A stretch of DNA of 52,091 nucleotides from Sphingomonas azotifigens NBRC 15497 (GTDB lineage Bacteria; Pseudomonadota; Alphaproteobacteria; Sphingomonadales; Sphingomonadaceae), in assembly GCF_002091475.1 (NCBI RefSeq), contig NZ_BCTR01000054.1:1-52091 (forward strand), in the 5' to 3' direction. Shown piece after piece: positions 1-7,225 of this stretch (position 1 is its first letter; the number at the start of each line of letters is the position of its first letter). The notes beneath the pieces are model-generated. The model worked only from the letters and a program-made list of their open reading frames with translations. It had not been told where the DNA came from and ran no database searches. The position numbers and the translations under genes were made by a program.

Positions 1-222
1 CCGAACGACTATCAGGTCGGCCAGACCGGCAAGATCGTGGCGCCGATGGTCTATGTCGCGGTCGGCATTTCGGGCGCGATCCAGCACCTCGCCGGCATGA
101 AGGACTCGAAGACGATCGTCGCGATCAACAAGGACGAGGATGCCCCCATCTTCCAGGTGGCGGATATCGGCCTGGTCGGCGACCTGTTCACGCTGGTGCC
201 GGAGCTGACCGAAAAGCTCTGA
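1..222 (+). CDS. etfA: Electron transfer flavoprotein alpha subunit, C-terminal part (partial)
   Basis: The window opens inside this gene; 73 codons and the stop are visible. EtfA pairs with EtfB, carries FAD, and passes electrons from acyl-CoA and other dehydrogenases to ETF-quinone oxidoreductase. The visible part has the family's C-terminal FAD-domain signature: VGQTGKIVAP, then GISGAIQHLAGM, then IVAINKDEDAPIF and the closing ADIGLVGDLF. The enoyl-CoA hydratase gene starts 15 bases after its stop, so the two are probably co-transcribed, which fits fatty-acid or aromatic acyl-CoA oxidation. The identification is firm; the N-terminal domain lies outside the window. Confidence 0.93.
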   Translation, partial: PNDYQVGQTGKIVAPMVYVAVGISGAIQHLAGMKDSKTIVAINKDEDAPIFQVADIGLVGDLFTLVPELTEKL

Positions 223-237
223 TTGGGGTAGGGCATC

Positions 238-1020
238 ATGGAAACCGTTCTCCTCCATCGCGAAGGGCCCGTCGCGCGGCTTACGCTCAACCGCCCCGAG
301 GTCGGCAACGCGATCGATCCCGCGCTCGCTGCAGCGCTCGCCAAGGCTGCGCGTATCGTGGCAGCGGACCCGACCGTCCGATGTGTCGTGCTGACGGGCG
401 CCGGGCGGCTCTTTTGCGCGGGCGGCGACCTTGCCGGTATCGCGGCGGCAGGCGACGGCGCCTCGCGCTTCCTGCACGATCTGGCGGACATGCTGCATGA
501 TGCGGTGTTTACGCTGGCCACCATGGCGAAGCCCCTTCTCGTCGTCGCGAATGGCCCGGCGGCGGGTGCCGGGCTCAGTCTGGTCCTGCTCGGCGATGTG
601 GCGCTTGCCGCCCGAACGGCGCATTTCACCGCCGCCTATGCAGGCGTTGGGCTGACGCCGGACGGCGGCATGAGCTGGTTGCTGCCGCGTCTGGTCGGGC
701 TGCGGCAGGCCCAGGCCATGCTGCTCACCAACCGTCGCGTTGATGCCGAGGCGGCCGAACGGCTGGGCATTGTTACCCAGACGGTCGACGAGGATGCACT
801 GGACGCCGAGGCACATCGCCTCGCGGCGCGACTGGTGCGGTCGCCATCGGGTGCAATTGGCGCGGCGCGTGGTCTGTTGCTGGAAGGCGCAGTGTCGTCG
901 CTCCGCTCGCATCTCGATCGCGAAGCCGCCACCATCGCAGCGGCGGCCGGAACGGCAGAGGGGCGGGAAGGCATTGCTGCCTTCCTCGACCGACGCACGC
1001 CGGACTTCTTGCCGGGCTGA
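238..1020 (+). CDS. Enoyl-CoA hydratase/isomerase family protein
   Basis: A 260-residue crotonase-fold protein of normal family length. Visible motifs are the N-terminal LTLNRPEVGNAI, the oxyanion-hole loop FCAGGDL, the second loop NGPAAGAGLSLVLLGDVALA, and the active-site stretch VGLTPDGGMSWLLPRLVG. The acidic residue in the last motif is Asp (PDGG) rather than the second Glu of classical hydratases, which resembles PaaG-type isomerases of phenylacetate degradation. No other paa genes are visible, so the exact reaction is open. The ATG is preceded by a purine-rich GGGGTAGGG. It follows etfA closely and probably shares its operon, linking it to an acyl-CoA oxidation route. Confidence 0.85.
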   Translation: METVLLHREGPVARLTLNRPEVGNAIDPALAAALAKAARIVAADPTVRCVVLTGAGRLFCAGGDLAGIAAAGDGASRFLHDLADMLHDAVFTLATMAKPLLVVANGPAAGAGLSLVLLGDVALAARTAHFTAAYAGVGLTPDGGMSWLLPRLVGLRQAQAMLLTNRRVDAEAAERLGIVTQTVDEDALDAEAHRLAARLVRSPSGAIGAARGLLLEGAVSSLRSHLDREAATIAAAAGTAEGREGIAAFLDRRTPDFLPG

Positions 1021-1042
1021 ACGCCGCGCAGGTCTGTGCGGC

Positions 1043-2293
1043 TCAGCCGAGCAGCAATCGTGCGCCGAGCGCCGCGATCAGCGCCGGCACCATCGTTACC
1101 GCACCGACCTTCAGGAAGCGCCAGAAGCCGACATCCTCGCCCTCGCGCCGGATCGCCTGCAGCCACAGGATCGTCGCCAGGCTGCCGGTGATCGACAGGT
1201 TGGGCCCCAGGTCCACGCCGATCAGCAGCGCATCGACGATCAGCCGCGGCGGATGTGCCTGCGCCACTGCTTCGCTGGCGATCAGGCCCGCAGGCAGGTT
1301 GTTCATCAGGTTCGAGGCGACGGCAAGAACGGTCCCGGCCGCCGCCGCGCCCCGCGCCGGGTCGCTCCCGGCGCTGCGCAGCGCCTGCGCGACCATCGCG
1401 ATCACGCCGGTGCGGTCGAGCGCCTCGACCAGTACGAACAGCCCGGCCACCAGCGGTAGTACGCTCCAGGAGACCGACCGCGCCAGTGCAAGAGGAGAGC
1501 GCCGTGCCAGCGCGCAGACGAGCAGCGTGGTCACCAGTCCCGCGAAGCAGGTCGGCAGGCCCAGCGGCTGGTCGAGCGCGGACATGGCGAGCAGCAGCGC
1601 AGCCGTCGCCGCGATGCCGGCGAGCGCTGCCTTGCCGCCGCTGGGCAGGGGCTCGCGTGCGACATCGGTAGCGCAGCTGCCCGCCAGCCGGGCACGCTCG
1701 GCCCAGCGCAGCATCGCGAAGGTGACCCCAATCGCCGCGAGGGAGGGCAGGGCGAAGGAGCCGAACCATTGCCCGAGCGGCGGCATCTTGCCCCCGTACA
1801 GCACGAGATTGGCCGGGTTGGAGATCGGCAGCACGAAGCTCGCCGCATTGGCGATCAGCGCGCAGGCGAACAGCATCGGCAGCGGGTCGGCCTTGGCCTT
1901 GCGCGCGGCGGCATAGACGGCGGGGGTCAGCACCACCGCGGTCGCATCGTTCGAGAGGAAGGTCGTGGTGACGATGCCGGTCGCATAGACCAGCCCGAAC
2001 AGGCGCAGCGTCGAGCCGCGGGCGTGGGCGGCAGCCGCCGCGGCGACCCAGTCGAACAGGCCCTGTTCGCGCGCGGTCTCGCTGAGCAGCATCATGCCGA
2101 TCAGGAACAGATAGACGTCCAGCCCCTTGGCCACCGCCGTCAGGGCGGCACCGGGCGGCATCAGGCCGAGGAGCAGCAACAGCGCCGCGCCCAGCATCGC
2201 CCAGACCGCCTCCGGCCAGCGCAGCGGGCGCGCAATCACCCCCGCGGTAGCGGCGGCGCAGATGCCCCAGGTGGCAAGGATAGCAGGCGTCAT
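1043..2293 (-). CDS. arsB: ArsB/NhaD-type anion transporter
   Basis: A 416-residue polytopic membrane protein with about 11-12 hydrophobic segments, the usual ArsB size. Recognisable stretches are FLSNDATAVVLTPAVY in the first half, ISNPANLVLYGGKMPPLGQW in the middle, and ASNLMNNLPAGLIASEA with GVDLGPNLSITGSLATILW in the second half. These paired NDA/NNLP motifs are typical of the ArsB and ion-transporter superfamily. The known role of ArsB is arsenite or antimonite extrusion. The start codon overlaps the stop of the upstream MFS gene (ATGA), so the two are translationally coupled. No arsR, arsC or arsA gene is near, so substrate assignment is by family only; another oxyanion is possible. Confidence 0.75.
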   Translation of the reverse strand: MTPAILATWGICAAATAGVIARPLRWPEAVWAMLGAALLLLLGLMPPGAALTAVAKGLDVYLFLIGMMLLSETAREQGLFDWVAAAAAAHARGSTLRLFGLVYATGIVTTTFLSNDATAVVLTPAVYAAARKAKADPLPMLFACALIANAASFVLPISNPANLVLYGGKMPPLGQWFGSFALPSLAAIGVTFAMLRWAERARLAGSCATDVAREPLPSGGKAALAGIAATAALLLAMSALDQPLGLPTCFAGLVTTLLVCALARRSPLALARSVSWSVLPLVAGLFVLVEALDRTGVIAMVAQALRSAGSDPARGAAAAGTVLAVASNLMNNLPAGLIASEAVAQAHPPRLIVDALLIGVDLGPNLSITGSLATILWLQAIRREGEDVGFWRFLKVGAVTMVPALIAALGARLLLG

Positions 2294-3561
2294 GCGTCCC
2301 GCGCGGTGCGGGCGCCGGCGCAGGCCGGGCGCAGGATGGCGGCAAAGCCGATCCACAACGCCAGGCTGACCAGCGCGAAGCTGCCGAGGATGTAGAAGGC
2401 GGCGCGATAGCCTATCATCTGAGCGAGCCAGCCGCCGATCGCCGGGCTGAGCGAAGCCCCGACACCCTGCACCGTCATCACTGCACCTTGCCCCACATTC
2501 ACGCGGCCCGTGCCATCGAGCATGCAGGCGACGAGCCCCGGCACCGCGACACTCTGCAGCCCCGCGCCGATGCCGTCCAGCGCCTGCACCGGCCAGACGC
2601 CCCAATGCTCGATGAAGCTGCCGGCCAGCAGCCCGCGCAACGGCAGCGCCGCGAAGGAGACCAGCAGCACCAGCCAATAGCCGCGCCCCGCCGCCATCCG
2701 CATCGCGAGCAGCGAGGCGAGGATCATCACCGCCTGTGCGACGACCACGGTGGTGGCGGTGAACAGCGCCGCATCGCCCTTGCCCGCGCCGACCACCGCC
2801 AGACCATAAAGCGGCAGCATCGCGCCGTTGCCGAGATGGAAGCAGGCGAGCGCGGCGGCGAGGATCAGCAGCGGCTTGGTCTGGAGCAGGGCGGCAAACC
2901 CCTCGGCGTGGCTCTCTTCCTTTGCATCCTCCCTGGCCTCCAGCCCGCGCGCGGCGGCGTGGTCGATCGCGCGCTCCGGGATCATCAGCACACAGGTGAT
3001 CGCCAGCACGCCGAACGCGGCCGCGAGGTAGAAGATCGCCGGCATGCCGAATTTCCAGCCGAGCCAGCCGGAGAGCCCTGCGCCGACCATGTTGCCCGCG
3101 TGATTCCACGCCTGGTTGCGCCCGTTCTGCGCATTGAAGCCGGCCTGACGCACCACCCCCAGCGTCATGCCCGCCACCGCCGGGCCGATCGCGGCGCCGG
3201 CGATGGCGGTGGCGACCTGGCTCACGGTCACCACCCAGCCGGCCTGCGACAGGAGGATCAGGAACGAGGCGAGCACCGTGCAGATGCCGGTGACGATCAC
3301 CACCAGCCGTTTCTTCTCGGTATGGTCGATGAACGCGCCCGCCGGCACGGTCATCACCATGCCCGCGACGCCGCCGGCGGTCATCACCGTGCCGATCGGC
3401 CCCGCGGTCCAGCCGCGTTGCTGGAGGAACACGCCGAGGAAGGGGCCGATGCCTGCCTGCATGTCCGCCATGAAGAAGTTGAGCGCCTGGAGCGCGCGGG
3501 TGGCGCGCCTGCGGTCGCTATCGGGCTGCGCGGTGAAACCTGGAGCCGTTGCCGTTGCCAT
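2290..3561 (-). CDS. MFS transporter
   Basis: A 423-residue major facilitator permease with about 12 membrane segments and a charged central loop (residues about 200-220, rich in Glu/Ala). An MFS motif-A-like stretch, GAFIDHTEKKRLV, follows helix 2. I start it at the ATG at 3561 because GGGAGG lies eight bases upstream; an in-frame TTG at 3594 lacks this. Its end overlaps the start of the ArsB-like gene by four bases. It is divergent from the semialdehyde dehydrogenase gene across a 253-base gap. The substrate is not evident; coupling to the pump suggests a joint export task, but that is inference. Confidence 0.8.
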   Translation of the reverse strand: MATATAPGFTAQPDSDRRRATRALQALNFFMADMQAGIGPFLGVFLQQRGWTAGPIGTVMTAGGVAGMVMTVPAGAFIDHTEKKRLVVIVTGICTVLASFLILLSQAGWVVTVSQVATAIAGAAIGPAVAGMTLGVVRQAGFNAQNGRNQAWNHAGNMVGAGLSGWLGWKFGMPAIFYLAAAFGVLAITCVLMIPERAIDHAAARGLEAREDAKEESHAEGFAALLQTKPLLILAAALACFHLGNGAMLPLYGLAVVGAGKGDAALFTATTVVVAQAVMILASLLAMRMAAGRGYWLVLLVSFAALPLRGLLAGSFIEHWGVWPVQALDGIGAGLQSVAVPGLVACMLDGTGRVNVGQGAVMTVQGVGASLSPAIGGWLAQMIGYRAAFYILGSFALVSLALWIGFAAILRPACAGARTARDA

Positions 3562-3634
3562 CCGCGCTGCCTCCCAAAGATCGTGTCGGCCCAACTGCGC
3601 AAAGGTTTGAAATATCCGTGACCCCTCTAATTTA

Positions 3635-3647
3635 GGTTAGCGCTTCC
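3635..3647. promoter_or_regulatory. Possible LacI-family operator half-match
   Basis: GGTTAGCGCTTCC lies in the divergent gap between the MFS gene and the semialdehyde dehydrogenase. Its AGCGCT core resembles LacI/GalR-type operators (TTAGCGCTAA-like), which control sugar and sugar-acid genes. One arm is imperfect and no regulator gene is adjacent. Weak evidence. Confidence 0.25.
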
Positions 3648-3814
3648 CATCTGCCCGGAGTATTAGCGCGGGCAACGGGTGGGGCATTCGCTGGATTTCC
3701 CGCCCGGACCGTCGGCATTGGGGTCCCGGGGAGGTTGCGCCGCGCGGCTCCAGCGCCTACGTCCCGCCACGACTGTTACCGCTACCTTCACGACTGAATC
3801 GGAGAGATCTCGCC

Positions 3815-5383
3815 ATGGCGCTGACCGGAGAATTGTTCATCGCATCGAAGCGCGTCGCCCGCGACGGCGGCTTCCGCGCCGTTGCCGCTGCGACCGGCAG
3901 CGAGATCGAGCCCAGCTTCAGCACCGCGACGCTGGAAGACGTCGACGCCGCCTGCGCCGCCGCCGAGGCTGCGTTCCTGCCCTATTCGAGCCTGTCGCGC
4001 GAGGAGCGCGCCAAGTTCCTCGAAGCCATTGCCGAGGAAATCGAGGCGCTGGGCGACGAGCTGATCGAGCGCGCGATGCAGGAAAGCGGCCTGCCCCAGG
4101 CCCGCCTGCAGGGCGAGCGCGGCCGCACCGCCGGCCAGCTGCGCCTGTTCGCCAAGGAACTGCGCCTGGGCGATTATCTCCGCGTCCGCATCGACCATGC
4201 GATCCCCGATCGCGCGCCGCTGCCCAAGCCGGACCTGCGCCTGCGCATGGTGCCGCTGGGCCCGGTCGCGGTGTTCGGTGCGTCGAACTTCCCGCTCGCC
4301 TTCTCGACCGCGGGCGGCGACACCGCCTCCGCACTCGCCGCCGGTTGCCCGGTGGTGGTGAAGGGCCATCCGGCGCATCCGGGTACGGCCGAGCTGGTGG
4401 CGACCGCGATCACCCGCGCGGCGGAGAAGACCGGCATGCCGGAAGGCGTGTTCTCGATGGTCGCCGGTACCGCCAACGAGCTGGGCAGCGCGCTGGTCAG
4501 CGATCCGCGCATCAAGGCGGTGGGTTTCACCGGCTCGCGCGGCGGTGGCCTGGCGCTGGTCCGCATCGCGCAGAGCCGCCCGGTGCCGATCCCCGTCTAT
4601 GCCGAGATGAGCAGCATCAACCCCGTCTTCCTGCTACCGGCGGCGCTGGAAGCCCGCGCCGAGGCGCTGGGCAAGGGCTATGTCGCCTCGGTGACGATGG
4701 GCGCGGGCCAGTTCTGCACCAACCCGGGTCTCGTGCTGGCGCTGGAAGGCCCGGCGCTGGAGCGTTTCCTGTCGGCGGCCAGCGAAGCGATGCTCGGCGC
4801 GCCGGCGCAGGTGATGCTCACCCCGAACATCCACAAGGCCTATGAGAGCGGCGTGGCCAAGCTGTCGTCGGTCCCGACCGTCGAGCAGATCGCCCAGGGC
4901 GTCGAGCCGCAGGGCCCGACCTGTGCGCGCGGCGCGCTGTTCACGATGAAGGGCGCGGACTTCATCGCCGATCCGAGCCATGCCGAGGAAATCTTCGGCG
5001 CGACCTCGCTGCTGGTGCGCTGCGCCAGCGTCGACGAGCTGAAGAAGGTCGTCTCGCTGCTCGAAGGGCAGCTGACGACCACGCTGCACATGGACGAGGG
5101 CGACGTCGCCGTCGCGCAGGAGCTGCTGCCGTCGCTGGAGCGCCTCGCCGGCCGCATCCTCGCCAATGGCTGGCCGACCGGCGTCGAAGTGACCGACGCA
5201 ATGGTCCATGGCGGCCCGTTCCCCTCGACCTCGGACGGCCGCAGCACCTCGGTGGGCACGCTGGCGATCGACCGCTATCTGCGCCCGGTGTCGTACCAGG
5301 ACCTGCCGGAAGCGCTGCTCCCGGCCGATGTGCGGGACGGTGCGGGTGTGCCCGCGCGGGTGGACGGCAAGCCGACCGTCTGA
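3815..5383 (+). CDS. 2,5-dioxovalerate (alpha-ketoglutaric semialdehyde) dehydrogenase
   Basis: A 522-residue aldehyde dehydrogenase of the longer subfamily that oxidises 2-oxoglutarate semialdehyde to 2-oxoglutarate, the last step of non-phosphorylating pentose, sugar-acid and hydroxyproline pathways. Catalytic features are present: Asn158 in GASNFPLAF, Lys183 in VVKGHPAHPG, Glu264 in YAEMSSINPVF, and the nucleophile Cys301 in GAGQFCTNPG. The YAEMSSINPVF and HGGPFPSTSDGRSTSVG segments are characteristic of this subfamily. A GGAGAG precedes the ATG. No upstream pathway enzymes (dehydratases, lactonases) are adjacent, so it may serve several routes. An inverted repeat follows the stop. Confidence 0.88.
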   Translation: MALTGELFIASKRVARDGGFRAVAAATGSEIEPSFSTATLEDVDAACAAAEAAFLPYSSLSREERAKFLEAIAEEIEALGDELIERAMQESGLPQARLQGERGRTAGQLRLFAKELRLGDYLRVRIDHAIPDRAPLPKPDLRLRMVPLGPVAVFGASNFPLAFSTAGGDTASALAAGCPVVVKGHPAHPGTAELVATAITRAAEKTGMPEGVFSMVAGTANELGSALVSDPRIKAVGFTGSRGGGLALVRIAQSRPVPIPVYAEMSSINPVFLLPAALEARAEALGKGYVASVTMGAGQFCTNPGLVLALEGPALERFLSAASEAMLGAPAQVMLTPNIHKAYESGVAKLSSVPTVEQIAQGVEPQGPTCARGALFTMKGADFIADPSHAEEIFGATSLLVRCASVDELKKVVSLLEGQLTTTLHMDEGDVAVAQELLPSLERLAGRILANGWPTGVEVTDAMVHGGPFPSTSDGRSTSVGTLAIDRYLRPVSYQDLPEALLPADVRDGAGVPARVDGKPTV

Positions 5384-5399
5384 GGATAGCGAGCTGATA

Positions 5400-5443
5400 T
5401 TCCCTCACCCTTGCACTGCGGATGCGGCGCCAGGGTGAGGGAA
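5400..5443 (+). terminator. Inverted repeat after the semialdehyde dehydrogenase
   Basis: A perfect 12-base inverted repeat (TTCCCTCACCCT and AGGGTGAGGGAA) with a 20-base loop sits 17 bases after the stop. No T-run follows, so it may be a weak or factor-assisted terminator or an mRNA 3'-stabilising hairpin. The CCCTCACCC core is shared with the larger repeat at 37392-37491. Confidence 0.45.
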
Positions 5444-5498
5444 ACTGGCCGTATAACCATCGATTGTCAGGCGATGAGATGCGCGCCTATTTTTGAAT

Positions 5499-6239
5499 AT
5501 GCGCCTACCGATTCTCTGGCCAGTTTTGGTGACAGCGATCCTGCCTACGGCAGCTGTCGCTACTTCTCCCACATTCGTTTCCGTGCCCTTTGTGGGTTGT
5601 CGATCCGACGGGCAAATGGGGCCGCAACCTGCACCGATGCGCCATGCCACGCCGCGCGTATCGACCCGCGTCGCGTCGCAACTTGCCTATTATGAGGCGG
5701 CGGACGGGATCGGCGTGCTGGCGCCGCGTCGGTGGCATTGCTTTGGAACTTATGGATCAAATGGGTCGGGCCTATTCGTTTCTCCCGCGCGTTTTGATCC
5801 GCGCAAATTCTTCTCCGGGCACCCGTTCGGTTCGCGTGCCAGCGCTGTAGAAATAGAGACCAGATACGGTGGTACGTCCGGCCGCTGGGGGGTCGCAGAT
5901 GCCATCGCGCGCTATTTCCCTGCCTATCGAGGCTTCCTGACCAGCGCGTTCGAAGGCCTTGATCGCGGTCCGCTGCCGTCCGGGCCGTATCCGCGCGATC
6001 GGCTGGGCCGGCATGGCGCGAACTTCGTTCGCTACACCACACCGCCGCATGTGAAGGGCGAGGGTACCGCATGGACGTTCGCGCCGTCGGCGGATCCTGT
6101 GGAAGGGCTGGCCATGCTTAGCGGTCCTATCTCCGAGCCGGACCTGTTGAACGTTCGCGTCCGTCTGCCCGCGCGCGAACGCGATCTGGCTGCTGTAATT
6201 TTCGCTACGGCCGAGGCAGACCAACGGCGGCCGCGATAG
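5499..6239 (+). CDS. Secreted conserved hypothetical protein
   Basis: A 246-residue protein with a clear N-terminal signal peptide (MRLPILWPVLVTAILPTAAVA, cleavage after AVA likely), so probably periplasmic or exported. The mature part has two Cys, in FVGCRSDG and RRWHCFGTYGSNG, which could form a disulphide. The WHCFGTYGSNG stretch looks conserved, and I recall similar uncharacterised proteins in other proteobacteria, but I cannot name a function. I prefer the ATG at 5499 to a TTG two codons upstream. The ribosome-binding site is weak. The next gene starts 29 bases after the stop on the same strand and may be co-transcribed. Confidence 0.65.
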   Translation: MRLPILWPVLVTAILPTAAVATSPTFVSVPFVGCRSDGQMGPQPAPMRHATPRVSTRVASQLAYYEAADGIGVLAPRRWHCFGTYGSNGSGLFVSPARFDPRKFFSGHPFGSRASAVEIETRYGGTSGRWGVADAIARYFPAYRGFLTSAFEGLDRGPLPSGPYPRDRLGRHGANFVRYTTPPHVKGEGTAWTFAPSADPVEGLAMLSGPISEPDLLNVRVRLPARERDLAAVIFATAEADQRRPR

Positions 6240-6268
6240 TCCGCGGAAGCGTCACCAAAAGCATCCGA

Positions 6269-6655
6269 ATGTCTGCCAAACCGCCATTTCCCTATCAGAT
6301 CCACACCAACCGCGAACTCGGCCTGATGCTCGCGGGAAAGAAGCCGCTGGCCATGTTTGTCGATGGCGCAGCACGGTTTCCGGAGTGCGTGCTGCGGTAT
6401 CTGCGCATGTTCGACCGGCATGTAGCGCTGGGGCGCTTTGTTCGCCGCGACCACTTATCCGATGCGTTCGGCGTCTATGCTTCCCACCGCATTCTCTTCG
6501 CGTTGCCGCAGGAAGCATGGCGAATCGACGAGATGATCGCATTGAAGGAAAGCGAGCAGTGGACCCGCGAGCACGAACGTCGCGAAGGCGAACTGCTCGG
6601 CTACGACGACTGGATGAACGACTATTGGCTCAGCAGCTACTTTGCGCCGCGTTGA
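6269..6655 (+). CDS. Hypothetical protein, 128 aa
   Basis: A small, soluble, charged protein with no signal peptide or membrane segment. It is rich in aromatic residues at its C-terminus (YDDWMNDYWLSSYF) and has a central Arg-rich stretch (RYLRMFDRHVALGRFVRRDH). I do not recognise a family. It follows the secreted hypothetical gene by 29 bases and may share its transcript. Its last 26 bases overlap the end of the convergent gene on the other strand. Codon use looks like that of a real gene, but function is unknown. Confidence 0.55.
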   Translation: MSAKPPFPYQIHTNRELGLMLAGKKPLAMFVDGAARFPECVLRYLRMFDRHVALGRFVRRDHLSDAFGVYASHRILFALPQEAWRIDEMIALKESEQWTREHERREGELLGYDDWMNDYWLSSYFAPR

Positions 6656-7055
6656 ATGCAATCAGCAGGGTTTCCGCCTGGGGTGCCGGTGCGAGGTGCA
6701 ACAGCACTGTTTCTCGCAGTTCGACATCAGGGTGCCGGGCGCAATGACCAGCGAACCATAGCACTTCCGATAACGGTTCCCTGTCGTGCCACGTCGTCAG
6801 GATGAAACGCTCGTCCGGAATATCGCCGAAGTTGAAAGCCTCAAGATTCGCCCAGTCGACACTATCGTGCCACGCCTCGGAATCTGTTCCCCATGCGATG
6901 AAGTACAGGCATCCGCTTGCCGCCAGCCACGTAGCGATGCCGTTCCTCCATTCGGGAGCGACGCCTTGGTCCGCTACCAGCACGGCTCGGAACGGAACCG
7001 CCGGCAGAACTGGCAGCGCGTGTTCGGGTGAGAGGTGGTGATAGGTCACGGGCAT
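6630..7055 (-). CDS. Conserved hypothetical protein (DUF7684-like)
   Basis: A 141-residue cytosolic protein. Conserved-looking stretches are GCLYFIAWGTDSEAWHDSVDW, FNFGDIPDERFILTTWHD and LSEVLWFAGHCARHPDVEL. I recall this pattern from a small uncharacterised family (DUF7684 from memory, not checked). The ATG overlaps the stop of the upstream small gene as TGATG, which implies translational coupling. An upstream TTG start five codons earlier is less likely. The C-terminus overlaps the convergent gene by 26 bases. The role is unknown; the tight coupling to a possible antitoxin-like gene is of interest. Confidence 0.6.
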   Translation of the reverse strand: MPVTYHHLSPEHALPVLPAVPFRAVLVADQGVAPEWRNGIATWLAASGCLYFIAWGTDSEAWHDSVDWANLEAFNFGDIPDERFILTTWHDREPLSEVLWFAGHCARHPDVELRETVLLHLAPAPQAETLLIAFNAAQSSC

Positions 7056-7225
7056 CAGAATTCCGGCCAATCTTTCACCTTTGCCCGACGCGCGGCAAAT
7101 TCGGCTTCCACAGCCTTATTGCTCACCCCTTCGCCGCGCCGAATGGACTGGCGCGCCAGCTCGACCTTCCGTGTCAGGAAGGTCAAATAGCCGTCCCGGG
7201 CACCCTCAGAACTTCGCCTCACCAT
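7055..7225 (-). CDS. Small antitoxin-like protein, 56 aa
   Basis: A short charged protein whose C-terminal part, VELARQSIRRGEGVSNKAVEAEF followed by AARRAK, looks like the toxin-binding tail of RelB/ParD-type or stability-determinant antitoxins: a helix, a short Gly-containing turn with Ser, then a Glu/Ala/Arg helix. The ATG at 7225 lies inside the last codons of gshA (20-base overlap). The stop overlaps the next start, so three genes form one unit. The partner is not a recognised RelE/ParE toxin, so a TA function is only a guess. The ribosome-binding site is poor. Confidence 0.5.
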   Translation of the reverse strand: MVRRSSEGARDGYLTFLTRKVELARQSIRRGEGVSNKAVEAEFAARRAKVKDWPEF

